A stretch of 64,000 nucleotides of DNA from Ilyonectria destructans (lineage: Eukaryota; Ascomycota; Sordariomycetes; Hypocreales; Nectriaceae): contig JAHEWK010000006.1 of the NCBI GenBank assembly GCA_020740775.1, forward strand, positions 2,170,001-2,234,000. The letters are read 5' to 3'. The position numbers were made by a program, and so were the translations under genes. This document shows positions 29,685 through 41,018 of the stretch, in pieces. Under the pieces are notes generated by a model. It made no database searches. It was not told the DNA's origin and saw nothing but the letters and a program-made list of their open reading frames with translations. The stretch's first letter is position 1. The number at the start of each line of letters is the position of its first letter.

Positions 29685-32309
29685 ATGGCTACCTCCAACT
29701 CGGGTCCAACCCGCCGCTCTGGCATCGAGTCTCTCGCTCCCAACCACCAACAGTATGTCCCCACTCGGACTGCTTCGGCTCAACAATCCTCTGTAAAGGC
29801 ACCCTTCCCGTGGAACTTGACTCGATTTTACGATCTTGATGACTCTCCATGGACACCACAAGGCCTCATTTCGGGCATCTCTACCAACACTCAACAAGGT
29901 CAGCATGTAGCAGGGTCGGGTGGTTTCCCCGGTGCTACTGCCGCTTTCCAGAACTATAGGAGCAGGCCCTTGCCATCGGACTGCGATACAACCAACGAGG
30001 ATTCGGGATACGGTGGAAGCGGTGCCCCTTACAGCATTGAGGCCACATCCGTTTATGATGACGATCAGAACCCGGAGACTCAGAATGCCGCACAACTCAT
30101 CGAGTCATTCCACCTAGACGTATCCCCAACTTCGAATGCCCCGCAGTTTCCCCAATGGTCACACCCGCGGCCAACTCAAAGCGTCGTCACTGCCCCTGCC
30201 AGCGAAGACTGCAAGCACTACTGTTCTTCATGCAATACGTGGCTGAAGACAAGGTCAGAGCTCAAGTAAGTTACTCGGTCCATATCTTTTACAAACACTC
30301 TGTCTCACATCCAGTAGCAAGCACAGTCTCCGTCACAGCAAGCCCTTCCATTGCGACGCCCTGGGCTGCAGTCGTACCGAAGGCTTCAGCACCAAGAATG
30401 ACCTCGATAGACACAAGCGGAGCGTTCACTCAGACCTGTCAGTGTCTGGGCCTAGATACGTTTGTCCTTTAGGGCAATGTGGCGCGAAAGACCAGCCTAA
30501 GCTCTGGCCGAGGGCAGATAACTTTCGCTCCCATCTGCGCCGCATTCACCAGAAGGACTGCACTCCCGACGATGATCTCGAGGAATACCTTCATCAGTAT
30601 GTGCAAATGACTCCCCCAGTCCTCCAAACTGTGTTAGCTCACCCATTCCTAGTCAACCCCACAGGCGTGAAGACCTCGAAAGCATTAGAGAGACCGCCCT
30701 CTCATACATGAATACCAATCAGCCCTCCAACGTTCAACAACCCGTTGCGCACCTGTTTCCGCAATCGTTCCTCGGAAACCAACCCACCGCTACCAACTTG
30801 AAACGCAGAATCCCAGAATTTCATGAAGCCATAGACTCCATCATTCAGAACTCGACACGTGTGTCTTCTGAAAAGGGCGAGCCATGCCTTTCCCAGGACA
30901 GCGATGATGACTTCCTACAGCCAAACACTTTGCATGGAACGGGCCAACGCCCGTTGCATTCCAGTCGATCATTTGACAACCACATGGCGCCAGTCTCGGC
31001 TGCTCATTATCACTACACACATGCAAATCATGCAGGTGTCCCTGGGGATATCGAACTTTCCATGAGTACTGATGATGAGTCTGGAGCCCTTGACAATGTC
31101 ATGGAGTCTGCCGAGCATGACGATGTACCAAGTAACACTTGCGAGTCAGATGTCACCCATCCCAAGGGCCCACGCATGGTCCAGCTCGAGCCAGAGCGAT
31201 CTGACATCAAGATGACAGATGCAGAGCAAGATAAATCGAGCTCTGCACCTCGTGTTTCATCTGACATTGCTCCTTTCAATTTCCCTGGAGCGTTCAAGGG
31301 TCCCGGCCTCGTAGAGTATCTCAAAACCCTGCCCAAGGAACTCCTCAAAAGCGTCCTGGATGGCGATATGGACGACATCAAAGCAGTGAGTCCGCCGCAG
31401 GACTCTGCGGGCCAGAAGTCTTCAAATCCATGCACAGAATGTAACAAGACATTCGCCCGGCCGTGCGAACTCAAGTATGTTCCCCAGTCCGTTTTTGCCG
31501 TCCTATAACTAACCGGCTCTGCAGGAAGCACATGAAGCGGCACGAGAAGCCATATGGATGCACATTTTTCAATTGTAACAAGGCTTTCGGCAGCAAAAAT
31601 GACTGGAAGAGGCACGAAAGTAGCCAGCACTGGCAGCTTGAGTCCTGGAAGTGCGAAGACCAGAAGATGAACCAGGCACAACCATGTGACAAGGTCTGCC
31701 ACCGGAGGGAAAGCTTCAAGAACCATCTTAACAAGGAACACCTAATGATCGACCCCAAGAAGATCGAGGAGAAACTCGAAAGTTGTCGCATTGGGCGACA
31801 TTGCGATGATCGCTTCTGGTGTGGTTTCTGTTCGAAAGTCATTGAGATCAGAGGTGAAGGGGTCAACGCCTGGACGAAACGATGTGACCACATCGACAAT
31901 CACTTTTCTGGGCGTGATGGGAACCAGAAGATGAACATTATCCAGTGGGTATATGTTGAAAACCAGGACCACAACCGCGAAAATGGTGGGTGCGAGTCAA
32001 ACACGCAGCCCTCGAGCCCTGACTCCGATACGAGCTCTACCCTAAAGCGCAAGTTGAGTACCGAGGCAGAGGTTGCGTCCTACAAGAAACCCCGGCAAGG
32101 GGTGGCGGTATACATGTGGACTTGCGTAAGTGGACCAGTATTTCCTGGCTCTGGTTTCGACTAACATAGACCAGTGTGAGTGCAAGACCGACATGAATGT
32201 GAAGGTTTCGGCGTCGTGTCTCACTTGCGAGCATCAGAGATGTCAGGCAAACTGCTCCGTCACGCGGGTTATACATCAACATGAAGATGACAAGGTAGAC
32301 ACGGAGTAA
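29685..32309 (+). CDS. C2H2 zinc-finger protein, probable transcription factor (five exons)
   Basis: Five exons: 29685-30265, 30318-30596, 30665-31474, 31525-32125 and 32175-32309, giving 801 residues. The fingers only become complete after splicing. Finger 1 is C180-x2-C183-x12-H196-x3-H200 across intron 1. Next is C206-x4-C211-x14-H226-x4-H231. A CPLGQCG...LRRIH element follows. Then C543-x2-C546-x12-H559-x3-H563 spans intron 3, and C569-x4-C574-x12-H587-x4-H592 contains GSKNDWKRHESSQH. The long middle (about 290-540) is Ser/Asp-rich and disordered. A Cys-rich tail (TCCECKTDMN, CLTCEHQRCQANC) closes the protein and appears only if intron 4 ends at ACCAG, not at the preceding ATAG. All introns are GT-AG, 49-68 nt. 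Two finger clusters at opposite ends and the shared SKND/E-WKRH motif link it to the next zinc-finger gene. Targets are unknown. Confidence 0.85.
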
Positions 32310-35300
32310 GAATGACTGGTCAATGCGGGTATAACCAAAAAAGGTGGAATAATGACGGGCTTGGTTTTGGATCACGGCAATGCACTTGTACTTCATTTAG
32401 GATACCCATAGTAGCGGTGTTTAGCGGTTCGGGGGACCGAACATAGGAAAAATTCATGAACAATCTTCGCTTTCGGCATGACCGTAGTCCATCCGTCAAT
32501 GATAGCACTCACCGCCGTATCAACCAACGCATCTCTTGACTAGTCGGTACTCGGGCTGGGGTCACGTTGCAATGACTGTACGCCAGATGTAGCCATTTCT
32601 TTTTTCGGAGTAGGGTACCCGATGACCTATGTCTAGCGAGTACGAGGCTTCCCCGAGATTGCACAGATCGATGAGATCTGCAATCGCAGGGTGATTCCCA
32701 GACCCGGACCGGAAGGAAGCACTTCGTCCCCGGTAGGGCGACTTGTGGAGAAAGACCTGAGAAAGGAGTGCGAACTAGTTACCGGAGCTATGGGCGGAGG
32801 ATTCGGTGTGCGGTGCATCATCCGAGCTGCGGTACATCATCCGAGCGGCGATGATGGCTTTGAACCTGGGCTACGGCTGTGCCTGCCGGTCGATGTGAAA
32901 GCTGTTAGAGGCGAGCTGTGGACAAGGATCCGGGCTATGTGAGATGTGACGAAGGCATTCTATTAGTCGTATTCCTTGGCCGCGCCAGCTGGCGGCCGTT
33001 GCTGATCGTTTAAGCTTGGTCCACCTCCCTAACGAACACCCGGGGATGGCGGCATATGCCGTCCAGTCGTCCGTGGCAAACTTTAGACCTGAGCAGAGGC
33101 TCACCGGTATAGGTTCAGCCACCGAGCTAGGACCCGTGGTCCACCTGTTGATGCCCAACAACAAGCGGTACAGGGGGGGGAAGCAGAGTCGATAGTACGA
33201 AGTACAGAGCGATGGTGCTTCATGGCATCAAAGGCATACCAGAAAAAGGAAAAAGGAACATAGAAGGAATCTGTCAGGGTAACTACATGGGGAGGGCTGC
33301 TGCTGGGGCGATTCAGGGGGTCGTGCAGAACCCAGTTACCTAGTCCTTGGAGACCCCAAGTATGTGGGGAGGCCAGACACGAGGGCCCTCGAGGGACTCA
33401 GCAGGGGAAGGAAGGGCGGTTCGGTCGAGCCAATCACAGTCCACCGGTCAAGAAATTCTGAACTTTTTCGAGGGCAATGGGAAAAAGCAACGAGAGGCAG
33501 CCGCACTAAGGCCGGTGGGGTTGGATCACGGCTGGTGGTGGTGTTGCTTTTTGGAGTGGAGTGGGGTTGGAGCTTGTTCCAGAGGCGCTGCTGCGCTCCT
33601 ACACCGTACATAGTCCGTAATTACCATGTGCATCCTTACGTACATGACGATGCACGGACTATTGCAGGCCTAACTAGTAGATTACAGTGACGGGCATGGC
33701 AGGAGTACCGGTACCGAGTGCTCTACTTCGTTCACAGAAAGGGAAACAAGGGTCGTAGCGGTGGACTTCGACCAGTGCGGAAGAGTGGTGGGCCTCCGGG
33801 GCCGCCATGTGCAAAGGCAACGGGCCCACAAGGATGCGTGCCATGGGCGATAGAGATTACGATTGATGATGTGATGATTGACAAGTGCCCTACCCAATCT
33901 AGTCCCGCCCAGGGCAGTCCTCGTGGACAAGAATAAGACGTGCCGTGTTAGAGCGAGGCCCAAGAGGGTGTGAGAGGGTGTCGAGACTCTCAGTGAGACT
34001 CCGGATGGAGGGCAGATGGAGGGCACGTCACGCCCGGACCGGCCCATCAGTCCACGGACGACAATCAGCCCTGCTGGATGGTTGGGGGCCGTGGGGACTC
34101 AGCCCAGCGGCTCCGTGTTGGAACTCCTCAAAGTACTCTTGACTTGAGCCACGCGAACATGCCTTGACCCAGCCATCCTCCCCTCCATCTGCGTTCCCAA
34201 GACACGGCCTGGAAAGGACCAGGGTTGGGGGCCGGGGGAAACGAGGGGACCGGCGAGGAGGTGGGGGAACGGACGATGGCGTGGCATGCAATGAACTTGT
34301 TCAGGTCGAGCGCGGTGAGATGCCCTCTTGGCAGTTACACAGCAAGGGCCCCTTTTTCAGCTTTGGACAGGCCAATGGTGTTCAGGTGGACAAGTTCCCT
34401 GCAAGTCGAAGTATTCCTAGAGCGACAACTTCGTCTTGCGTCCGCCGAGGATCCTCGGGAGCGTCGATCTCCGCGCTTAGACAGGGCCCGTGACAGGGGC
34501 CAGGACATGACGAGACCTCACGAGGTGCGGTGCCGACGAGCCGCTTGGTACATTACAGGGAGACACGATGGGGTCGATGAGATGCGCCTAAAGGCTTGGC
34601 GATATGTGCACGTTGCGTATTTGTCAATTGCCGGGCAGCTTCCCACTGTCTCGCCTTTCAGCCGTACCAACTGACCGGCCGGGTTAGTCAATGCCGTGAA
34701 TCATCTCCATATCTGCGCATTCCTTTTCAACTTGGGCTTTCAGCCTCTGAGGCCCAGAAACCCGGTGACAGTCTCGTCCGCTCGGTCTCCAGAATAGGAG
34801 AGAGAGCATGTTTCAAGCTCGGGAATGTGTTTCTCGGACCTTTGCAACATGTATGTCTTTCGCGTCAGCCAAGTTCCTGCGTTTCTTGCCGCGAAAGGGC
34901 CTTAAACATAAGCATGCTGGATAAAGCGCCGGCAAGTCTAAAATAGGTCGTCAGAGTCAGCCGTCAAAGACAGCGGTGGAGCAGGTCAAACACGGCCAAA
35001 GACAAGCCAAGGTCGACGGCCCAGTTGCGGCGTTCCAGGAAACTGGGTGGCAGTCGTGTCTCTGCGCAGACAGGGTCCCTAGCCCCGGGCATGGGCGGCT
35101 GGGCCTGCAAAATTGTACGTATCGGTCCTGGTGCAGAAAGGGGGGAAAGGGGGGAGGGGTGGAAGTGGGCTTGAGACAGTTGAATGGGGGTTCTCTCACG
35201 CGCGCACATACAAGCCGGGCGTCGAGATTATGTCTGTTGGTTGCGTGTTGGTTGATGTGTGTTTTCCGTTGCCTCGTCGCCTTCTTTAGAGAGGGGACCA

Positions 35301-35654
35301 CTCGCTGGCCCGTGGGGCTCTTGCTTGGGGGGACGCGCTGAAGCAGTGAGCCAAGCGGGTGGGGTGCCCTGTCACATCGGCCAGTTGGGGGCTAGTGGCT
35401 GGCCCCCGGGTGGGTTGAAGATCGCCAAAGGGCCAATCACCCGCTTAGCTCGATCGGCGGCCCACACCACCCGTTATCCCGTCATGAGTCCCGGAAGGCG
35501 CTACCGTCGAAAGCAGCACCTCCAACCTTGGCCAGCGTATCGGATCCCCGGCCAAGTTGCCTGTCCCCGCCAACCGTATCTCCACTATGTTCCCATCGCG
35601 CCCTACCAGAAACCCTTGAACCCTTACCAGAACCCCTACCAGCGAGAGCTGCTA

Positions 35655-35700
35655 CCACAGCGAGCACCGACCACAGCGAGCACCGACCAGCACGAGCACC
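35655..35700. repeat. 16-bp tandem repeat (ccacagcgagcaccga), 2 copies plus a partial
   Basis: Two exact adjacent 16-base units at 35655-35670 and 35671-35686, then a diverged ccagcacgagcacc. Confidence 0.8.
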
Positions 35701-35930
35701 TGCCGCAGCACTGACCGCAGCACCTTCCTCGAACCAGTGATACCAAACACAGCACCTACCAACCCCTACCAGCACAGCGCCGTGTGTTTCCCTTCTCCAC
35801 CACGACACCACGAAAGCACCAGTCCATCCAAGTGCAGTGCAGTGCAGAGCTGTGCCGTGTCGTGCTGGTGGTTGTAACTTGTCAGCCTATGCACCTTCAT
35901 GCTGCGCCATAGGATCCTTGCCCTTGTTGG

Positions 35931-35966
35931 CTCTTGTTGTCTCTTGTTGTCTCTTGTTGTTGTTGT
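35931..35966. repeat. 10-bp tandem repeat (ctcttgttgt), 3 copies
   Basis: Three exact ctcttgttgt units, followed by a tgttgt extension. Confidence 0.85.
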
Positions 35967-36628
35967 CGACGTTTCTGTCATCGCCGTTGGAACGGTGAAA
36001 CGACCAAGTTGAGCATACAGCATGCCATTGGACAACTACCGCACATATGATTATTCAAGGCCGTTTGCATCCTTTCGTCTCATCTCGTATACCCCTATGT
36101 CCCTGCAAGACCGGCCGGCCATGGTCGCAATGGCGTGGCAAGCGAGGGTGAATTCACAAGAAGAGCCAGTAGCGATGGCGACGACACACCGATCGTGTCT
36201 GGCCTCCGGCGTCAATAACGTCACTAGTCTGACTCCTACACCATCAACACTATCACCGCCATCATCTTCCTCCACCGGTCGATCGCCTTCTTTCCGCTCT
36301 CTCGGCTCCTTGTACCAAGCTACTTCCTCATCGAGTGTCTCTTTACTCCTCCCTCCTCGCGTCTCGTCTCCTCTGCCGGCGGCTATTCACGCGTCCGTGT
36401 GAGAGAAGTGACCCATTATCGCCATCTCACGCTTCAGCTCTCCACACAGCCATCTCAGTCCATCCTATACTTGGCTCTCATCTGCGACATGCACTTCTTG
36501 GCTGAAGATTAGGATGCCCTCGCGCCTCCACCTCGGTCGTCTGGTGGCGTCAAATATTCGTCATGCTTGACAATATTGGCATCCATTGCCGCCGAGCGTT
36601 TCTTTGCTTCTCTCACGAAATGCCGGCA

Positions 36629-36670
36629 ACTCGAGCGCTAAGTTCGGGGACTCGAGCGCCAAGTTCGGGG
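36629..36670. repeat. 21-bp direct duplication
   Basis: Two adjacent 21-base units beginning actcgagcg and ending agttcgggg, differing at one base (t/c). Confidence 0.85.
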
Positions 36671-37685
36671 ACCTCTATCCATTCACAACACTGTATCTGC
36701 TTAAGCCTGCCCGAGGTACCGTCTGGGACCGAGACCCGAGTCTCCCTTCGTGGAAATCCGTGTAAGAAGCCAGCCAAGGCGACCATGTCTTCAAGCCAAG
36801 TAGACCGGCATCGAGATGGCCATGACCAGTCAAAATGGAAATAGGCCTCTCGCGTCTCAATCTTCATCTGCAGACCATACCATGTACAGGCGGCGCAGGC
36901 TGCAACCCGAGGCGACCGCACACAGCGGCGAACTACCAAGGACCATCCATCCGCCTGGATCTCCGCAGGGTGTCTGCCTGCCCCCTGTTCTATCCTGGAA
37001 CCACCGTGGACCTGGCCCCAGCGGTGTCTAATCTGTCCATTCCTGGGCATGGTGCCAGGGGTTGTCTGCAAGTGGTGTCTGGGCCTCGGGTTGTGGCTTG
37101 AGTTGGTCAGTCGTTGGTCTTGTTCCCCCAGTCGCGAGGTACCCGGTACAAAGAATTGAGGCTCTGCACCCTCGTGGGGCTCACACGTCAGGTAGTAGAC
37201 GATTCCCGCGCCGCCCAGTCGTCAACCGGCACACTCTAGGCGTACTCCAGGCGCACTCCAGCCACACACATGGGTATTTTGACTAACACCCTTAAAGCGT
37301 CCCGTCATCCCATCATCGAAGTGTCCATGTTCTATATCTGCCCCAGCACTCCCGGATCTTCCTCTCTATTTTTTTCTACTCAACCAACTTTCTGACAATT
37401 GCTTGACTGCATTTCGTCTCTATTGTGTTTGCCCGCACCTGAATGCCGTGTGCCTCGATCCGCCCGCTTCCTGCTCTACCCTTGTGTTAGCCCACGTGCT
37501 GTCCTTTGGTATCTTGAGGCACCTTCACGTTCTGTCTTTCGACTAGACTCGATCCTGAATCGAATCTCCCACCCTTACACTTCTTCAATCGACCAGTCAT
37601 TTGATGGCCCAAGTTTTCTGAACCTTGCCTGTTCAGAATCTCCCCTGATCCCCCACACGACCGAAGCCGCCGGAACATCGACACA

Positions 37686-39326
37686 ATGGTCTACAGCCCT
37701 TACTACGCCAGAAACATGGGGTTGATGAGCGGGTTGAAATCCTCCTGGAGGGGCCATCGCGCAGATCGTACCCAACAAGATGTCATTGACCCCGGGCTGA
37801 CGGGTGATGCTTCTCAAATACAACAATTCCTCCAGGATCCGGACACGCCAGCCGTCTTTGGCATGCACCCGATGCCTATGAATAACTTTAGCTTCGGAAT
37901 AGAAGGACGACATGGATCTCCTTCTTCCCAGCAACAATCCTCGGCAGCCAGCCCTAGGACAGAGAACGACATGTTCTATGACAGGCCATCCACTCCTCCA
38001 GATATGAAGTCTCCATTTCTACCGCAGGTGTACGACGCCTGGGATAGCCAGATTCTGAGGGGGCTCTCTTCTTGCCAGCCCGACAGATTTGTGAACCCCT
38101 CCGATATTCATGGCAGTCAAGTTTCCCTCTGTGACTTGAATGAAAGCGAAGGCCCCAAGGACTTCAGTCTTGGGCCTGGATTTGACAGCTTTGACATCAA
38201 CAACCCATCCACTCACTACCCAGGAGATCACATTGCCCATACGCCTTTACTTCGTGTCTCAAGCCCCGCGAACGAGATTCACGTCCGAACATCACTCGAT
38301 CCCGTTTACCCCGACCCTGAGAATATTGGCGAGGGAGCCAACTCGGCCGAAGAAGCTTCTTTCAAGCTTCCATCTCAGACAGTCGAGAACCAGGGACGCA
38401 TGCCAACAACCACCCGCAGCAAGCCAACTCGTGCCTCCAAGAATCCCAACGGTCGCGGTCGCCCGAAGCGACAGGTGACTGCTACACTCACGGAGCCATC
38501 CAGGGTCACAAAAAATTCGCCATCCTCTCGCACCCCTGGCGGCCGCAGGCTACCTTCATCTTCTTCCCCTATCAACCATACCTGCCCTCATTGTCGCGAC
38601 ATGACTTTCAAGGATGATGCAGCGCTCCAGAAGCACATCAAAACTCAACACAGGCGGCCGTTTGTCTGTGTCTTCCACTTTGCTGGCTGCTCAGAGGCCT
38701 TTGCCAACAAGAATGAGTGGAAGCGCCATGTTTCGGCCCAGCACCTGTGCCTCCACTTCTGGTTATGCTCCGTCGAAATATGCAACGGGGCCTTGGCTCA
38801 GGAATATAAAGCCTTAGGAAAAATCACTCGTGGCCGACCTTTCAGACGTAAGGATCTGTATACGCAACACGTTCGACGCATGCATCCCCCTTCACCACCA
38901 ACAGAGGTGAGAAGAAGCAACAAGAACGCTTCGCGAGGGCGGGACGACCCACTCAAGGCGATGCAAGAGTCTGCTTTCCGCAAGCGGTGCGAAACGCCAA
39001 CCCACATGCGCTGTCCCGTTATAGGCTGCACTCTACAGTTCCAAGGTGATAAGACTTGGGACGATCGGATGGAGCATGTCGCGCGACACCTGGAGCGCGC
39101 TGCCAGCAACGAAGAGCCTCGAGTACAGTTTGGTGGTGCTCACGATGATACCTTGATCGAGTGGGCGTCGAGTGAGAGCGTCGGTGTCATTAAACCGGCT
39201 TTGGATGGTAGCTGGAAGCTAGGCCACCCGCTCAAGGGCATCAAGGTCAAATCGAAGAGAAAATCCGGTGCTGAAGCCAGTCCTGAAGCCACCGCCGACG
39301 AAGACGCGGAAGGAGAGGCCTGCTAG
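37686..39326 (+). CDS. C2H2 zinc-finger protein with AT-hook-like motif, probable transcription factor
   Basis: Single exon, 546 residues. Residues 1-245 are Ser/Pro/Asp-rich and likely disordered. An AT-hook-like GRGRPKR lies at 256-262. Two C2H2 fingers follow: C300-x2-C303-x13-H317-x4-H322, and an atypical finger using C328 or C335 with H348-x4-H353 (FANKNEWKRHVSAQH). Further Cys/His pairs (CSVEICNGAL, RKDLYTQHVRRMH, MRCPVIGCTLQFQ ... HVARH) suggest one or two degenerate fingers. The tail is Lys-rich (KVKSKRKSG) and then acidic. It is probably a nuclear DNA-binding protein; targets are unknown. The NK-N-D/E-W-KRH-x-S-x-QH core is shared with the five-exon zinc-finger gene 5.4 kb to the left, so they are likely members of one fungal family. 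ATG 37686 follows a C/T-rich leader (cacaATGG). Confidence 0.83.
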   Translation: MVYSPYYARNMGLMSGLKSSWRGHRADRTQQDVIDPGLTGDASQIQQFLQDPDTPAVFGMHPMPMNNFSFGIEGRHGSPSSQQQSSAASPRTENDMFYDRPSTPPDMKSPFLPQVYDAWDSQILRGLSSCQPDRFVNPSDIHGSQVSLCDLNESEGPKDFSLGPGFDSFDINNPSTHYPGDHIAHTPLLRVSSPANEIHVRTSLDPVYPDPENIGEGANSAEEASFKLPSQTVENQGRMPTTTRSKPTRASKNPNGRGRPKRQVTATLTEPSRVTKNSPSSRTPGGRRLPSSSSPINHTCPHCRDMTFKDDAALQKHIKTQHRRPFVCVFHFAGCSEAFANKNEWKRHVSAQHLCLHFWLCSVEICNGALAQEYKALGKITRGRPFRRKDLYTQHVRRMHPPSPPTEVRRSNKNASRGRDDPLKAMQESAFRKRCETPTHMRCPVIGCTLQFQGDKTWDDRMEHVARHLERAASNEEPRVQFGGAHDDTLIEWASSESVGVIKPALDGSWKLGHPLKGIKVKSKRKSGAEASPEATADEDAEGEAC

Positions 39327-41018
39327 TGAGAACATGAGGGGTGCACAGACGGTAAGAATCTGTGGCAGCCATTGGGAAGATTGCAATTTGCTTTATTTGG
39401 ACTTTTTTGTGATGAACTTGGGATGGGTTGGTGTACCCGCTAATCGTTGGCGTTGGGAGTATTGTCGTTCCACGATACCATCGCTTGAACTCCTCGGGAC
39501 GGATATTGCTTCACGCTTGTTGATGATTTCCTTTTTCTCTGATTTCCTATTTCTTAGTTTTGGCAATGCAGTCGATACAGATACCACCGCTCATAGGCGG
39601 TTAACACGCTCATAGGCGGTTTCATAGACGGAATTGGATACACCTGATGATTTACGCATATTTGTTCTTGATTCCCACTTCTCCAGATCGATTTCCCATC
39701 GTCCGGCAAGCTTCGACCCTTGGTCTTCCAAGCGGTCCCCCTATTCACTTCTCGCACATTTCCCACCTGTCCCAGACCGCCTAGCCGCCTTGCACAGAGC
39801 CTCAACGCCGCAGAGCCTCACATTACTGTCGAATCCACGCTCCCTCGTAACAACACGTCATCCATCCACACACAACCTGCATTCCATGCAGTAACCAGCC
39901 CCCCTGAGCCCACCACCACCGCCCCCAAAGTCCCCCGGCAGGCAAAGGTCAGCCCAGACAGACACTGCAGAAACCCCAAAAACCCGCTCGTCTCGGTTGC
40001 CCTGGCTCCTGCAGCACAGCCTCATTTCCCGAGTGCTGCATGCGTCGGACTGGTTACTGGCTGGATACTGGTTACTGGAAAGGGGGTACTGTCCGTAGGG
40101 CGTACTGGGTAGTGTTCTAGGGTGGTAGGCGTATTAGGCGTCTGAGAGGGTCTGGGGCTCGCTTCAATCGGAGAAGGTTATTGCTACGGCAGATCGCCTG
40201 TCGGAAACATGACTGCATGGGATGGATGGGCTGGAGGGTGGGATTGGGCAGTCGTCCAGGGTAGGGATGCATGGGTGACTTGGTGACGTTGGTGTGGCCA
40301 TGGACTTGAATCTCCCAATATTGTGGCTTTTCGCTAACAAATTAACTTGCAAGGACCAGCATGCCTGCTTATCGTACTGTGGTATTGAATATTCTAACAT
40401 GTGTAGTTGAGCCGCATCATGGGGGGCTGTGCGAACACCAAGGTTGTGTGACTGCCTCTAATATGTGACACAGGTCACCATCTAGAGAACCTGTACATGT
40501 ACCAAGCCATCCTTTGAAACAAATATTCATCGAGGCGCCTTTTCTCCAACGATCAAACGACACTGTGTCGAATACAATGCCATGCTGATTGGGGGAAAAA
40601 AAAGAAACAAATGCAAATGCCCAGAATTGATCAGGGCGGGCCGTGACAGATTGATAATGGCGGAGGCAAAATCGTGGCTACAGTTATCTCTCGTTTTCTA
40701 AAAAAGCCTTTTGGTTAGCTAGTTGCACTTTTGAGGTTTTGGAGGGATTGAATTTACCAATTCCCATTCGCTGTCGCTGTTGCTGGTATCGTTTGTGCCA
40801 GACACAGCTTTGAGAGCCCCCCGGAAAATGTCTCTCAAGGGACGCCTTCTTCAACCACTGCTCCCTGGCATGTGACGAACGAATCTAATAAATGTTGTCC
40901 CCAAAACGCTTTATACAACACTTTACCGTACTCAAGCACCGGTCTTTCTCAGCGTCGATACAAAAGAACGAGAATTCCGGTCGTGCTTCCTGACGCGTAG
41001 TTACCCGAGGTCATATCA
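39327..41018. other. Intergenic region between convergent zinc-finger and Ser-rich genes
   Basis: These 1.7 kb should hold two 3' ends. There is a 15-base repeat near 39600 and a run of tactgg-like motifs near 40050. No gene is seen. Confidence 0.5.
39588..39621. repeat. 15-bp direct repeat (cgctcataggcggtt), 2 copies
   Basis: Exact copies at 39588-39602 and 39607-39621 separated by 4 bases. A partial third (ggtttcatagacgg) follows. Confidence 0.75.

Larger units (their letters stand above)
32310..37685. other. 5.4-kb intergenic region between the two zinc-finger genes
   Basis: Both neighbours are read rightward, so this is downstream of one and upstream of the other. Open frames are numerous, short and compositionally skewed, and I accept none. 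The last 400 bases are C/T-rich leader-like sequence. It carries three simple repeats listed separately, plus two copies of catcatccgagc near 32816-32844. Confidence 0.5.
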
